In this document: piece after piece, positions 48,401 through 58,200 of the stretch
Layout of the letters: each line of letters opens with the position of its first letter
Position numbering within the stretch: the stretch's first letter is position 1
NCBI RefSeq assembly: GCF_047495875.1
Contig: NC_092462.1
Location: 31,778,023-31,842,022 of the forward strand
Reading direction: 5' to 3'
From: Pithys albifrons albifrons
Lineage: Eukaryota > Chordata > Aves > Passeriformes > Thamnophilidae
Length of the DNA: 64,000 nucleotides
Translations under genes and position numbers: made by a program
Notes under the pieces: model-generated
What the model saw: only the letters and a program-made list of their open reading frames with translations
Database searches by the model: none
What the model was told of the DNA's origin: nothing

Positions 48401-51387
48401 ATGTTCTTTAGAACTGACATTTTATCTAATCTTATTTTTAAAAATGTATATGTGTTCATATAATGGATCTTAATGCTCCAGCTTAAGGAAGATTAGTAGG
48501 AACAACTCTTCACAACTGATTTTGAGTCAAAAAATAAAGACAAGGAGACTCCTGTGCCTCTTTGTCCTGCTAGCAAAAAACTGGTTACTGAAAACAGGAG
48601 GGAAGAATAAGCACAGCATCAATGGATATGGCAGCAAACTATTTCTTAGATGGAAAACTGCCATGTTTGATTTACAATGTGCTGCCCCTATAGTTACAAG
48701 AAGTGAGGCACTTTTGTAACAGCCAGCACACTGCAGTCAGAGGGACTTCCACCTGCAGTCCATGTTGTGCAGTATAACCCAGGATGACTTCATGAAGGGC
48801 AAGGTGGCAGAGTGAGGCAGAACAGCTTCAGGCATTTGAGACTTGGGCTTCTGGCTGATTCTACCAGCAAAGCTAGAAGATAAGAAAACTTACAATTTTT
48901 TCAGAAAAAATGTAGGTTAACTTTCTGTATTTCTGAACTTGTTCCTAAATTACATATTTGCTCTAAAAATCAGAGTATAGGTTTATTACAGTATTTTCAA
49001 AGTGTCTACATCTCAGTCTTGGCCACTGTCTTCAAATGTAGAAATCTGTGGTGAAGTTCCTTCTTAGATACCTGACTTCCAAACAAACCAAATGCCTTCC
49101 TCCTGCAAAAAGCACAGAAATTGGCTGGAACTTCAAGGGCTGAGCAATGCTGGAAAAAACCCAACTTGTTTTTTCTAAGATTTCTACCTTTGTATGAGGT
49201 TTCTGTTTAAATTTGTATGCAAACCAAACACATAACTTTTACCTGTTTAAGTTGCAAAAAGTCACAGCAGGAAACTTGATGTTTTCCACATACTGAACCA
49301 CCACTGTAGTTGTGGTTGGCCAGCTGAAGTAGTAGATAAAGCGGCTGCAGATTTGCCAACTAACAATGGCAAGACAGCCTGCGAGTACCAGCAGCCACAG
49401 CACTTTGCGGGTCTTGCTCCGTGTTTGAGCAATATTATGCACACCATGAATTGAAGTGGATGAGGCAAATTCCTGATGATATTTCCTTCTGTCTTCCAAA
49501 TGTGGCTGCAGCTTCTTTATTAAACACAAACGTATCTTTTCCAGTATTCCTGAATATGGGACACAGTGAAAACACTTTTTTAAAATCAGCATTTAACCAT
49601 CACTTGTAAAAAGAATACACTTAATTTTGTTCTTGACAAGCAGTTGTCAGATTTCCCCTTAATTGTAAATTCTCCCTTTAAGCAGAAGAGAGAATTTAAT
49701 TGTAAATTCTCTCTTGCTTCTAAGAGTTAAAGAAAAATGATTGTTAACTATTCCAAGCAGGGTCAAGTGGTAAACCTCTAGTGTGAAATTTCTCATGTGG
49801 GGTGGATTGGAAAATGGTATCAAATACGTAACTTGGGACTAGCCATTTCTTTGGGATTTGGTCTTTTTATGAGGAATAGGTACATTCCAGTGATATATAA
49901 TTAATAATACAATGGTAATTCCAGGTCTCTGTTAGTGAATAGTGAAATAATACACAACAATAATGGACAGGAGTGAGATTATAAATGATAAACCCTTCCT
50001 TCCCCTTAGGGATGGGTTGTCACATCCTATGCTGTGCAAAACTTAGGCTGTGTGTCTGGACTAAGGCTGTGTAACTAACACGGTTGAACCAGCTGTAAGT
50101 GAGTCAGAGATTCCAAGCTGCTGCTAGATAGACAGTAAAGTCTTGCAAGACCTTAGACATAAAGGCAATAAGGTCTTCAGAGTACAATGTTCTTTTAGCA
50201 GCAATAGAAAGTACATTTAATATAGGTACTGCAAAAAAAAAATGTCAGAGATATGGATAAACCCAACATTTATAGAAGTTTCCAAGATATGGAAAAGCAA
50301 AAAAGCAAGGAGGTAATTAAAGGAGAGGAATAGAGGAACCCGGGTCCAGGAGCAAACCACAAGTTTGGAGCCAAATATAGAACATGAATATGACATTGTA
50401 AGGAGCTCATATGTTCTGAATGGCCTGCAGATACTTTGCTTCAGGAAACACTGATTACTGGAAAAGCCCTGAAAGCGATCATGGTTAGACAGATAAACCT
50501 GATTTTCCAGTCAATTTTATTACAGAAAAAATTACTTCCCTGCATATATAACCAGGGATACAGGGACATACTATTATGGGCTTACAGAAATTCAAATAGA
50601 AATTCACATAGTTATATGGGTATATAGAAATTCCGCCCTCAGAAATTCACAGTACCTTTAATGTTAAAGCCATAAATTGGATTTAAAGGGATTTTTTTAA
50701 CTTCAGTCCACAGGCAACTGGTCACCATCTTTAACTACTTGTACAGGTCACTTATAGATAATGGGAATAGGCTCTTTGATCTACAGAGGAAAATGATGTG
50801 ACAGGAAAGAGTGGGAAGAACTGGAAGCTAAGCTCTAACAGAAATAAGGTACAACAGTTTTATTTTTGTATTCCTGATGTTTAATTGTGATTGGATTTTT
50901 TTTAATTGATATGTTTAAAAAGAATGGCTTTTTAAATGATCACTTATCTCCAGCCAGAGCTATTACCTGAAAGGTGTTATTTCAGGAACATTTTGTGGGC
51001 ATCTATACAAGGCTTAGTTAGTCTAGATAGATTTCTGATTTCCTCTTTGACTTGATCTAAAAGTCATTCAAGTGTAGTGTCATTCAGAGAAGCAATGGCC
51101 TAGTTAAAACTGTATTAGCATTATTCTAAATACATAAAGGACCAAAAGCTAAAGAGTTTTTTCACTTCTTAAGTAAATGTACAATTTTTTTCTACAAGTT
51201 TTTTTTCATCTCTCCTTTATTCTTAGTATCTTGAAGAGGTACACTACTTAAGTAGTATACTACTGTAACAGAGGTACTGCTACTTTTGGACAAGATTACA
51301 AATAACAAAACTCTTGGTAAAGCTCTCTAATATACCTGATCACTTACCTTTAGCATCCAATTGAATGAATCTCCCAAGCTGGTCCAT
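36258..51387 (-). CDS. ASIC5: Acid-sensing ion channel 5 (bile-acid-sensitive channel), complete gene span
   Basis: Trimeric amiloride-type Na+ channel subunit of the ENaC/degenerin family, at the cell surface. Ten exons, in transcript order 51348-51387, 49243-49549, 47476-47707, 45594-45713, 44465-44614, 43747-43894, 42202-42258, 39749-39917, 37084-37175 and 36258-36457, join in frame with GT/AG borders to 504 codons plus TAG; the human protein is 505. Features: His-Gly gating motif at 48-49; first membrane helix about 63-83; post-TM1 motif [11 protein letters not shown]; large Cys-rich extracellular domain ([25 protein letters not shown]); N-glycosylation sites such as N-S-S; G-A-S selectivity filter 450-452 in TM2 (about 446-472). 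All family landmarks are present and I see no disabling change, so a functional channel is expected. ASIC1-4 are less likely because the closest remembered match, including the 14-residue N-terminus length, is ASIC5. Confidence 0.96.
36458..37083 (-). other. ASIC5 intron 9 (0.6 kb)
   Basis: Minus-strand GT at 37083-37082, AG at 36459-36458. AT-rich; nothing else recognised. Confidence 0.85.
37084..37175 (-). CDS. ASIC5: ASIC5 exon 9, residues 408-439
   Basis: The first base completes Arg-408, then [20 protein letters not shown] and [10 protein letters not shown], plus one base of Ala-439. This is the palm strand leading into TM2. Acceptor CATTAG, donor G|GTAAGT. Confidence 0.96.
37290..37722 (+). 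mobile_element. CR1 LINE, 5'-truncated
   Basis: Sense matches to CR1: ggctgagagagttggggctg (37328), ggacaaggaggaatgac..., aagaaattctttact..., then gtccctaccaaccaaaactg near the 3' end. Antisense to ASIC5. The frame is broken, so an old insertion. Confidence 0.88.
38236..38520 (+). mobile_element. CR1 LINE, 5'-truncated
   Basis: Sense CR1 3' part: ataggacaagagttagtggt, then aacactggaacaagttgccc, and ending aactgttctatgatttg. It covers the same part of the element as the copy at 37290-37722, so it is a separate insertion. Confidence 0.88.
39749..39917 (-). CDS. ASIC5: ASIC5 exon 8, residues 352-408
   Basis: The first two bases complete Tyr-352, then [37 protein letters not shown] and on to NPEYI, plus two bases of Arg-408. 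Cysteines and the N-S-T sequon match the extracellular domain. Acceptor ATTTCAG, donor AG|GTAATC. Confidence 0.96.
39918..42201 (-). other. ASIC5 intron 7 (2.3 kb) with solo LTR
   Basis: Holds the solo LTR at 41250-41773 and a long T tract (42021-42048). Otherwise AT-rich sequence with no recognised gene. Confidence 0.85.
41250..41773. mobile_element. Solo LTR, ERVL-like, 524 bp
   Basis: Starts TGTAATGGTTTGACCC and ends GGCCAAACCTGCGACA, with imperfect inverted TG...CA termini. Exact 5-bp target duplication CTTTT at 41245-41249 and 41774-41778. Open frames inside are not retroviral. Inserted in an ASIC5 intron. Confidence 0.88.
42202..42258 (-). CDS. ASIC5: ASIC5 exon 7, residues 333-352
   Basis: Small 57-base exon: two bases complete Gly-333, then [18 protein letters not shown] and one base of Tyr-352. 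Acceptor TTTTTAG, donor T|GTAAGT. Splice phases on both sides agree with neighbours. Confidence 0.95.
42259..43746 (-). other. ASIC5 intron 6 (1.5 kb)
   Basis: No repeat family or other gene recognised. Confidence 0.85.
43747..43894 (-). CDS. ASIC5: ASIC5 exon 6, residues 284-333
   Basis: Acceptor ACCCTACAG. Reads [20 protein letters not shown], ending [10 protein letters not shown] plus one base of Gly-333. Includes PWGEC and the CLLEC/CGC cysteine pattern of the ENaC/ASIC thumb and palm. Confidence 0.96.
43895..44464 (-). other. ASIC5 intron 5 (570 bp)
   Basis: AT-rich; nothing else recognised. Confidence 0.85.
44465..44614 (-). CDS. ASIC5: ASIC5 exon 5, residues 234-283
   Basis: 50 codons, phase 0 at both ends. 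Reads [20 protein letters not shown], then ...[20 protein letters not shown]. Acceptor GTATCAG, donor AAG|GTAAGG. Confidence 0.96.
44615..45593 (-). other. ASIC5 intron 4 (1.0 kb)
   Basis: Nothing recognised besides AT-rich intron sequence. Confidence 0.85.
45594..45713 (-). CDS. ASIC5: ASIC5 exon 4, residues 194-233
   Basis: 40 codons, phase 0 at both ends. Reads [20 protein letters not shown], then [20 protein letters not shown]. The YGNCFTFN motif is a hallmark of the family's palm domain. Confidence 0.96.
45714..47475 (-). other. ASIC5 intron 3 (1.8 kb) with young CR1
   Basis: About a third is the CR1 copy at 46358-46985. 45993-46035 is a short TA-rich tract. Confidence 0.85.
46358..46985 (+). 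mobile_element. CR1 LINE, 5'-truncated, well preserved
   Basis: From 46361 an uninterrupted frame of about 180 codons (stop 46898-46900) encodes the C-terminal end of the CR1 reverse transcriptase. It opens [14 protein letters not shown], then has [40 protein letters not shown] and [20 protein letters not shown]. The 3' UTR ends ttctatgattctatgat near 46984. The intact frame and crisp ending mark it as much younger than the other CR1 copies here. It carries no N-terminal polymerase part, so it cannot move by itself. Antisense to ASIC5, in its intron 3. Confidence 0.95.
47476..47707 (-). CDS. ASIC5: ASIC5 exon 3, residues 116-193
   Basis: The first base completes Arg-116, then [20 protein letters not shown], later [20 protein letters not shown] and [13 protein letters not shown]. 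Finger region of the extracellular domain; phase 0 end. Acceptor CTGACAG, donor CAG|GTAAGC. Confidence 0.96.
47708..49242 (-). other. ASIC5 intron 2 (1.5 kb)
   Basis: No repeat family or additional exon recognised. Confidence 0.85.
49243..49549 (-). CDS. ASIC5: ASIC5 exon 2, residues 14-116 (HG motif, TM1)
   Basis: Acceptor CCATATTCAG. Two bases complete Gly-14, then [24 protein letters not shown] (His-Gly gating motif) and [20 protein letters not shown] (TM1), ending [10 protein letters not shown] and two bases of Arg-116. The open frame extends upstream to an ATG at 49592, but that stretch is intron: the phase, acceptor and true first exon at 51387 all argue against it. Confidence 0.96.
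49550..51347 (-). other. ASIC5 intron 1 (1.8 kb)
   Basis: Contains a 13-bp perfect hairpin (49686-49715) about 140 bases before exon 2; otherwise AT-rich. Confidence 0.85.
49686..49715. repeat. 13-bp perfect inverted repeat (hairpin)
   Basis: aagagagaattta (49686-49698), loop ATTG, then taaattctctctt (49703-49715). A partial direct copy of the second arm (aattgtaaattctc) lies at 49661-49674. In ASIC5 intron 1. Confidence 0.85.
51348..51387 (-). CDS. ASIC5: ASIC5 exon 1, residues 1-14 (start)
   Basis: ATG at 51387-51385; reads [13 protein letters not shown] plus one base of Gly-14, donor G|GTAAGTG. Its length (14 residues to the shared Gly) and phase equal the human first coding exon, and a TATA box lies 76-83 bases upstream, so this start is well supported. 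The residues themselves are poorly conserved. Confidence 0.9.
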
Positions 51388-51462
51388 GAGGCTGTGCTTG
51401 TTTCAGTAAGGAAGGAATGGATAACAAGCTGCCTTATCACTGTGATCCCTGCTAGGGAATGG

Positions 51463-51470
51463 CTTTTATA
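51463..51470 (-). promoter_or_regulatory. TATA box of ASIC5
   Basis: TATAAAAG on the minus strand, 76-83 bases before the ASIC5 ATG. Predicted transcription start is near 51436, giving a 5' UTR of about 50 bases. A GATA motif (GTGATAAGG on the minus strand, near 51433-51441) overlaps that start. Confidence 0.7.
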
Positions 51471-52337
51471 GAAAACTAAATGGGAGGTGATACTTGATGA
51501 CACATAAGACCAGGCAATTTACCAGCCAGGGTTGCTATGTTTCACCTTTCATTAACATGGTCTGCAGTGTACAGAGAAGATTATTTTTATTACAGGATCA
51601 GATGTACACATTTATATACATTTCAAATACATATTATGCTAATAATAGTACAAGTGCAGGTTTGTTTTGTGTATTGCATCACCTTGCAAATTTCTTTCAT
51701 ATTTTCCCCTTTTGTTTTAATTAGCTTCACTAAATTACCATGCTGTTCAGAACTGAATAGCTCCTCTTGAAGTAGATAAGGAGCCCTTCCTGCTCTGGAT
51801 GGCAATAAATGTCTGTTCCTAGGCTCCCTCCAGCAGCAGGATGCAGTTCGTCTACACTTTGAATAGCTATCTTCATAACCAGGTCCAGATTTCATGTTCT
51901 TGTGAACTTAGCCAAAAAAGAGCTGTTATTCCTGAGAAAGAACCCTGTGGGTGAGTATGAAAACACATGCAGAGTCAATCATTGCAGCAACTCCTTATGA
52001 GAAAGGACAGAGACTGCTTTTGTGTTAGAGGTGCAATATCATCTTGTTTGAAATTTGTTTCAAGAAAATAACTGAATATTTAATAAAAGAAAATAAAAAT
52101 ACTAGAAAATGTAGATGTGGGATGTGCCAGAATAATGCTTTAGGAAACAATAAAAAAGGCTGCTTCACATTCCCTCTATGATGTTTATTTCATTTTCTCT
52201 GTTACTAATGGTCCAGTTGATCACCTACACTGTTCTTGTGTTATCAGGTGTATTAACTGGGCTCCTTGGTGCCTCACTGCCTAGTTGTTTGCTTACTGTT
52301 TTCTAGCTGTGTTGTTAACAGTATAAGAAACAAGGTA

Positions 52338-52603
52338 AGCTTTTGGCTCCAGGCGGCCTTTCCAGTATCTAACTGGTAACCAGAATTCAGATTTTAGGAT
52401 GGGAAAAACAACGGCCATCCTGTACTAATGAATTGCACCGTGTGATGTATGGCTGCAAAGCATTAACGGGAGATAGGTTGCCTTGGGACAACTCTATGCA
52501 ATGTTTTCAAGATATGTTGTTTTTCCTAAGTTTGTAGTTCTGGCTGATATTGATGCATTTCACTGATGAAAGGAGGGTGTTTTGGCAATAGCAGTGAAAG
52601 AAC
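52338..52603. repeat. 266-bp direct duplication, copy 1
   Basis: Begins agcttttggctccaggcgg and ends gcagtgaaagaac. Matches 54947-55212 base for base without gaps except three transitions, each at a CpG. No TG...CA ends, poly-A, open frame or repeat family recognised. Confidence 0.95.
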
Positions 52604-53126
52604 TTCATTTAGTTATTCCTGTGTGACAAGATTTCTGTACTCAACCTTTTGGAATTCCCAGCTCCGTCTGTCACTTCTGCCTCTCCAACGGGACTGTCTG
52701 CCAGGGAAAGCTTTGCACGGCGCTTGTGTTCACTCAAGCAGTGAAATGCTTAACAGTAAACTGGTTTTCAACATCTGTATGTAACTCAATCACAACTAAT
52801 GCTCTGCTGAGCAGTTGCCAAGCGCTGCAGATCCGGTGAGTGCTATTAATACAACCCACTCTAATTCACAGAACCTAGAAAAGCCTCTTGCCCGAGTTGC
52901 TTGAGTTCTTAAAAAAGTTATGTCTATCTTTTCTAGTGCTATGTGCATAGAATTAAGAAGTAAAAAATGTGAATTAGTTGCTCTGTATACAGCAAATTAT
53001 TAATCTTACTGATTTTCTTTTTTTGTAAAAAAACTCCAAAACACTAAAAACCAGTGTTGATGTCTTACAAGGAGTTTAATTTTAAAACGTTTCTTTTATG
53101 GTTGTTCTACGTTATATCTTAAACAA

Positions 53127-53138
53127 CCACTAGGGGGC
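53127..53138 (+). promoter_or_regulatory. CTCF-like motif
   Basis: CCACTAGGGGGC followed by G fits the CTCF core CCASYAGRKGGCR without a mismatch. It lies between the duplication copies and between the divergent ASIC5 and TDO2 promoters. Binding is inference. Confidence 0.55.
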
Positions 53139-54946
53139 GAAGACCAACAATCTTGTGTTCGTTCATCCTTCCCAAATGGCTTTCACAAACAGCTTTCAGG
53201 TTGTAAATTGGTCACAGGCAGCTTGGTCTGTCCATTCACTCCAGCAGTATGTATCTGGTTATTGGAACCACACATTCCCTAATATTCATTTACTAAAGAT
53301 TAGGAAAACCAACTGATGACAGAGGTGGCTGCCATTTTTTGTATTCATACATAACATGAATTTTGTACTCAAACTGTTATTCGAAGTCAGTCCTCAGTGC
53401 TGTTCAATTATTCTCTTATGGTGCTAAATTAAACAATAATGCTGCAGCCAGCATAACTACATAGCTATTTCCTAAAACAAATAGATAATGTGTTACTGAT
53501 AAAGTTCCTACTTTATAGCCTAGTTGCAGCAAAATATCTTCTAACAATTCTTATGGGCTGCTGAGAGAAAATATATGCATGCAGAAGTATGTATTTGTTG
53601 CATCTTTAGCTTTCATTGGCTTTTTTTTAGAAAATGTTTAAGTATTTCATTCCAATTCCTGTTTCATTGCATGAAACTCTGTAAGTGCTTTCTCAACATT
53701 AATGCTTCTGAAGTTTTGCTCAGTTTTTTTTTGATAGAAGCATCTCAAATATTATCTAATTTTAAGACAGAAGAAGTAATGCATTTGCTAATATAGCAGA
53801 CTGAAAATACCTTTACACAATTCTTGCAAAAATTAATAGCAAAAAAAGGAAAAACAGAGAATACCAATGGAGTGATCACCATCTGAATTGTTATAATGTA
53901 TTGTCATTGCTATTTTATGGCAAATGCTGGTAACTAATTGTATGTACAAGCATCTCTTATGCTCTTTCCTTAAAAGCATATACTGCCAGTGAATTCAGCA
54001 ATGGGAGGGCAGGGGGACAGAAGGGTCTGCAGAAGAAGAGGCTCAAAGAGAGTTTGAGGACTCATTGAATCTCTCTGCATCAAGAAAGAATCAGTTATGA
54101 CTGGAGAAATTGTGAGCTCTCATCTTTGTTTTCTAGTGCTTACAGATACTAGAAATTTCTTTCTTTTTTATTTTCTCATGTCTATATTATCTTGCCATAA
54201 TTCAAACTGGTTACTCCTTTTCCCATCCCCTTGTAGATTCAAAATTGCTTGTTACTCTTCTTTTTAAAAGAAAGGTATTTGCCACTTTCCCCCATAATCT
54301 TCTCTTAGTTATACAGATCAATTCTTTGCGCTTCTCTTAATAGGCCATATTTTCTACGTCAAACATCCGTTGCTATTCTCATCCTCTTCACAGCCCTTTC
54401 TAAGAGATCTTCATCTATTTTGAAGAGTGATGCCTAGGTCATAACAGACAAATTCTTTCTGATGCTGGACGGAAAGGAGGGATTCCATGCAACGTAGAAA
54501 GATTCCATTTAAAAATTCCAGTATAAAATTTGCTCTTTTCACAGCTTTGCCTTTGTTGGTTAACGTATTATTTTTTTTGTAACTAAACATGCATCTAATT
54601 TCTAAAGAATTTCTTGCTTTCTAGTTTGGTTATCATAGCTGAGGTTCAAAAGTAGTACTCTGCATCACTGAAGCTGCACATTATTAATTTCAATGTATTA
54701 AGGTAATTTTGAATTCTAGCTCCAACCAGCCAGTATGCTATTACACCCTCCAGGCTGTTCTAATTTGTCAGTTTAAGAAGTGTACAACCTACTCCACCAT
54801 CCCAGCCTTTAATGATAATACTAAATAGGATGAGATTAGCAAATAGTTATCAGCATTTGTCCTGAGCCAGCCCTTTGAACTTGCCAGCCAGCTGTACCAT
54901 GGAGTAAACAGCAGCACGGACTGAGCCATGTGGAGGCACTGGGAGT

Positions 54947-55212
54947 AGCTTTTGGCTCCAGGCGGCCTTTCCAGTATCTAACTGGTAACCAGAATTCAGA
55001 TTTTAGGATGGGAAAAACAATGGCCATCCCGTACTAATGAATTGCACTGTGTGATGTATGGCTGCAAAGCATTAACGGGAGATAGGTTGCCTTGGGACAA
55101 CTCTATGCAATGTTTTCAAGATATGTTGTTTTTCCTAAGTTTGTAGTTCTGGCTGATATTGATGCATTTCACTGATGAAAGGAGGGTGTTTTGGCAATAG
55201 CAGTGAAAGAAC
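54947..55212. repeat. 266-bp direct duplication, copy 2
   Basis: Second copy, 2,609 bases to the right of copy 1, same orientation, same length, three differences. Flanks on both sides are unrelated to those of copy 1. Confidence 0.95.
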
Positions 55213-58200
55213 ATTTTCTCCATACTTGGGCAACAGTTATCAGTCAGAACGTGAGGAAGTTAAATAGCTCCTCTGGGACAATTCAGGGACCAGGCTGCTT
55301 CACTGTCAGAGTACAGCTTGCAGGCAATCCATGAAAGCACAATCAGCATGAGTGCTGAATATTTAGAAAATACAAGTGTAGGAGGAACTGGTGGTAATCT
55401 TAGAAGAGTTCCTTTTAGAGCATAGCTTGGGGTAGGCAGGATATTTGCTACCAGCATTAACAGAGTCACATACTGTGCAATGTGAAAGAAATACCGCTGC
55501 ATTCTGCTGAGCCACAAATGAGAGACAGCAGGGGTGATGTGCTGGGATGCGTGAAACACAAATGAAAGTTAAAAGTATGCTGGGAAGTGATTACACACTT
55601 CTTTGGGTATAAGAAGTTGAGCAAATGTAATATTTAAAAAAAAAAAAAGAAAAAATAAATAATCTTTCCAGCACTATCTCATCTATTTGTTTGTAGTTTG
55701 CAAGACCTTGAGCTCTGTTCCTCCCTCAGGTACAAATGTCTGATTGGATTATTAATATTGCATCAACTTTAAACTTGTTTGTTTTAGCCTCGAGTCACTA
55801 AATTTTAGTTTTCTTAAAACCAACTCTTAATTTCAAATGCAAGTCCAGTTTTGAAAATCACAAAACAGTCATTTCAGCAGAGGACATACTTTGGTGCTGA
55901 ATATCTGCTCCTCTTCACCTTCCTTTCATTTCTCTTTATTCACCTGTCTGGCTCTTGTTGTGTTATTAAATGAGTGGGAATGTGATTTTTATTCAGTGCT
56001 TGCATAGCAGCCAGCAGACTGAGGTTCTGAATTATACTGTTGGGGGCTTCACCTATGCAATTTGAGTTGTACCTTGTCAACCAAAACCTGTCAGTAGCTG
56101 CTTTACTGCATTTTCCCTAGAATTGTTGTTTGTTTGTTGTCCAAGAGACAAATTCTTTCATCACTATAATTTTATGGAATTAACAATGCAGCATCTACAC
56201 ATAGAAAAGTTATTTTGCATTTGAGTACTCACAAAGGCCACAACAGAATCCACACAAGTGCAAAACAGGGTGACTGAGACTATAAAGGTGTAGTACACTT
56301 ACTTCTCATTAGCCATGACTTATTACCAAATGGAAATGAAAATAACTCGATTATTTTGCAGGAAGTTTTAAAGTAGCACAGGGAAATACTCTTTCACGTG
56401 ATATGTACTTCAGTTATTGACCTCATTGCTACAGGGTGTGGATTCACATAAGAAGTGTTATTAAATGCAAGGATGCAGGTATCTTAGGAAGTCCTGGGCT
56501 ATCAATGTTGGAAAGTTAGATGAATATAGTGGGGAAATGATCTCACTGTAAGCTTGCTTTTTACTTTGTGGGGTTATTTAGTTAGGCTGAATTTTTTTGT
56601 TGTTGTTGACATGTTTTGGGGGTTTTTAATGTTTGTTTCTTTTGTTCTAATATCTCTTACTTTTACTCATCTTTTATTTTGTAGTAGAAATTTTTTAGCA
56701 TGACATGACCTACTTGGATCTTTGACTCACTGCAGCAATTGTTATGTAGGTAAAAGCCGTGTGTGCTGCGTCTGCAATTATGGGACAACAGTGTTGGGAA
56801 GCTTCGAGCGTCACTTGTTTGTAGCCAGAAGTTCTCTGAGCTCTTTCTTCAAGTTAACAAATATTACAAAAAAAAATTGATCTGTGATGATTTTGTAATC
56901 AGAATGAGAGTTTGAGCAGTAGAATGGGTGACACTGTTCAAAGCATTTGTGTGTGCATTTTTTCTTCTCCATAAGTGATTTCATGCAGGCGAACTTGAGA
57001 TTTGGCTGGGGCGAACAGGCCACTTCCAATTCAAAATCTTGTTGGATTCATGATGATACATAGGAGGTCATTCTTACTTACCTGTCCTCATCAGACTAAT
57101 GTTTTAGACAGAGAGTCCCACACAGTAGGAACATGCAGACTCTTGGCTCCAGCTGTCTCTGTAAACCATGCTACAGGCCACCTCTGCCTTACATCAAACC
57201 TCCCTTTGGCCAGGCTAGAGAGAGCCTCCCTTTTTGCCCATATGAATCACTTGTCTCAGCCCAAGTAAGCTCAGTTTGTCTCTGCTCTGCAACCCCATTG
57301 CAGATCATCCCACATCCCACGTCCACCTGGGGAAGCAGAGGTAAACAGAAAGGGGACAAGGGTGGATTAAGAAAGGTGCTTCACAATCCCAAGCTTGGTC
57401 ATGAAGGACACACCTAACAGTTCATTTGAAGGCCACAAAGAGCAGTTCTGAGAAACTATTAATTTTTTTCCTGATGTGTTTAATTGTTTGTCTTGTGTTC
57501 AGCCCAGTCACAAAACAGAACATTCTCACTGTCTGCTGAAGGTTAGAGACCTCTGTGATGAAGTCTTTTTATCTGACTTTTATACTTTAAAAGTAAATAA
57601 ACAAATAACTAAATAAAAGCTCAAGGGCACACACACACTCTTGATTTTCACAGCCTTGCTCAGTCATCCACAGCAAGTTATGTGTGTGGTTACACCTGCT
57701 TCTTTGTGTCTGAGTGTTCGGCATAAAAAAGGAAATTGATGGTGCATTTTGAGGAAAAAAAAATACTGTCATTTAAAATTAAGCTTACATTTTGCTTTCA
57801 GATATATTCACATCAAAAGCTTTTTTCGTGAAGACTTGTTCATTATTATGCTAGTAGAAAGAAATGCCAAAGTAGCTGTAAAATCTCTGTCAGGATATGA
57901 AGGCCGCTCAAACCACTCAATAAAATCAGGTCCCTACAGTGAGCATCCAATTTGAGCAGTATGGCAGAAGCACATTTATATCTAAGGGTGTCTGCAGCAA
58001 TGCCAAGAGTTCAAGACTGATCTGATCAAAACCCGAGGTCTGATGTCCTGTCATCTACATGGCCAACAGACAGTTTCATAATCAGGTAGTACAAGTCACT
58101 TAAAAAACTTAATTTAGTACCAAGTTCATTACACACTTTGAAGCCTTACTGAAAATAGATGAAGGAAGACAGTAAGATGAATGAATGATAGTTCTATGCT

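Noticed and set aside
49550..49592. ATG at 49592 as the ASIC5 start
   Set aside because: The codons before 49549 overlap a clear acceptor (CCATATTCAG). The exon at 51348-51387 gives the right phase and family length and has a TATA box.
52338..55212. The duplicated 266-bp unit as a pair of LTRs around a small retroelement
   Set aside because: The copies lack TG...CA ends and target duplication, and the 2.3 kb between them has no gag/pol-like frame or primer-binding context.
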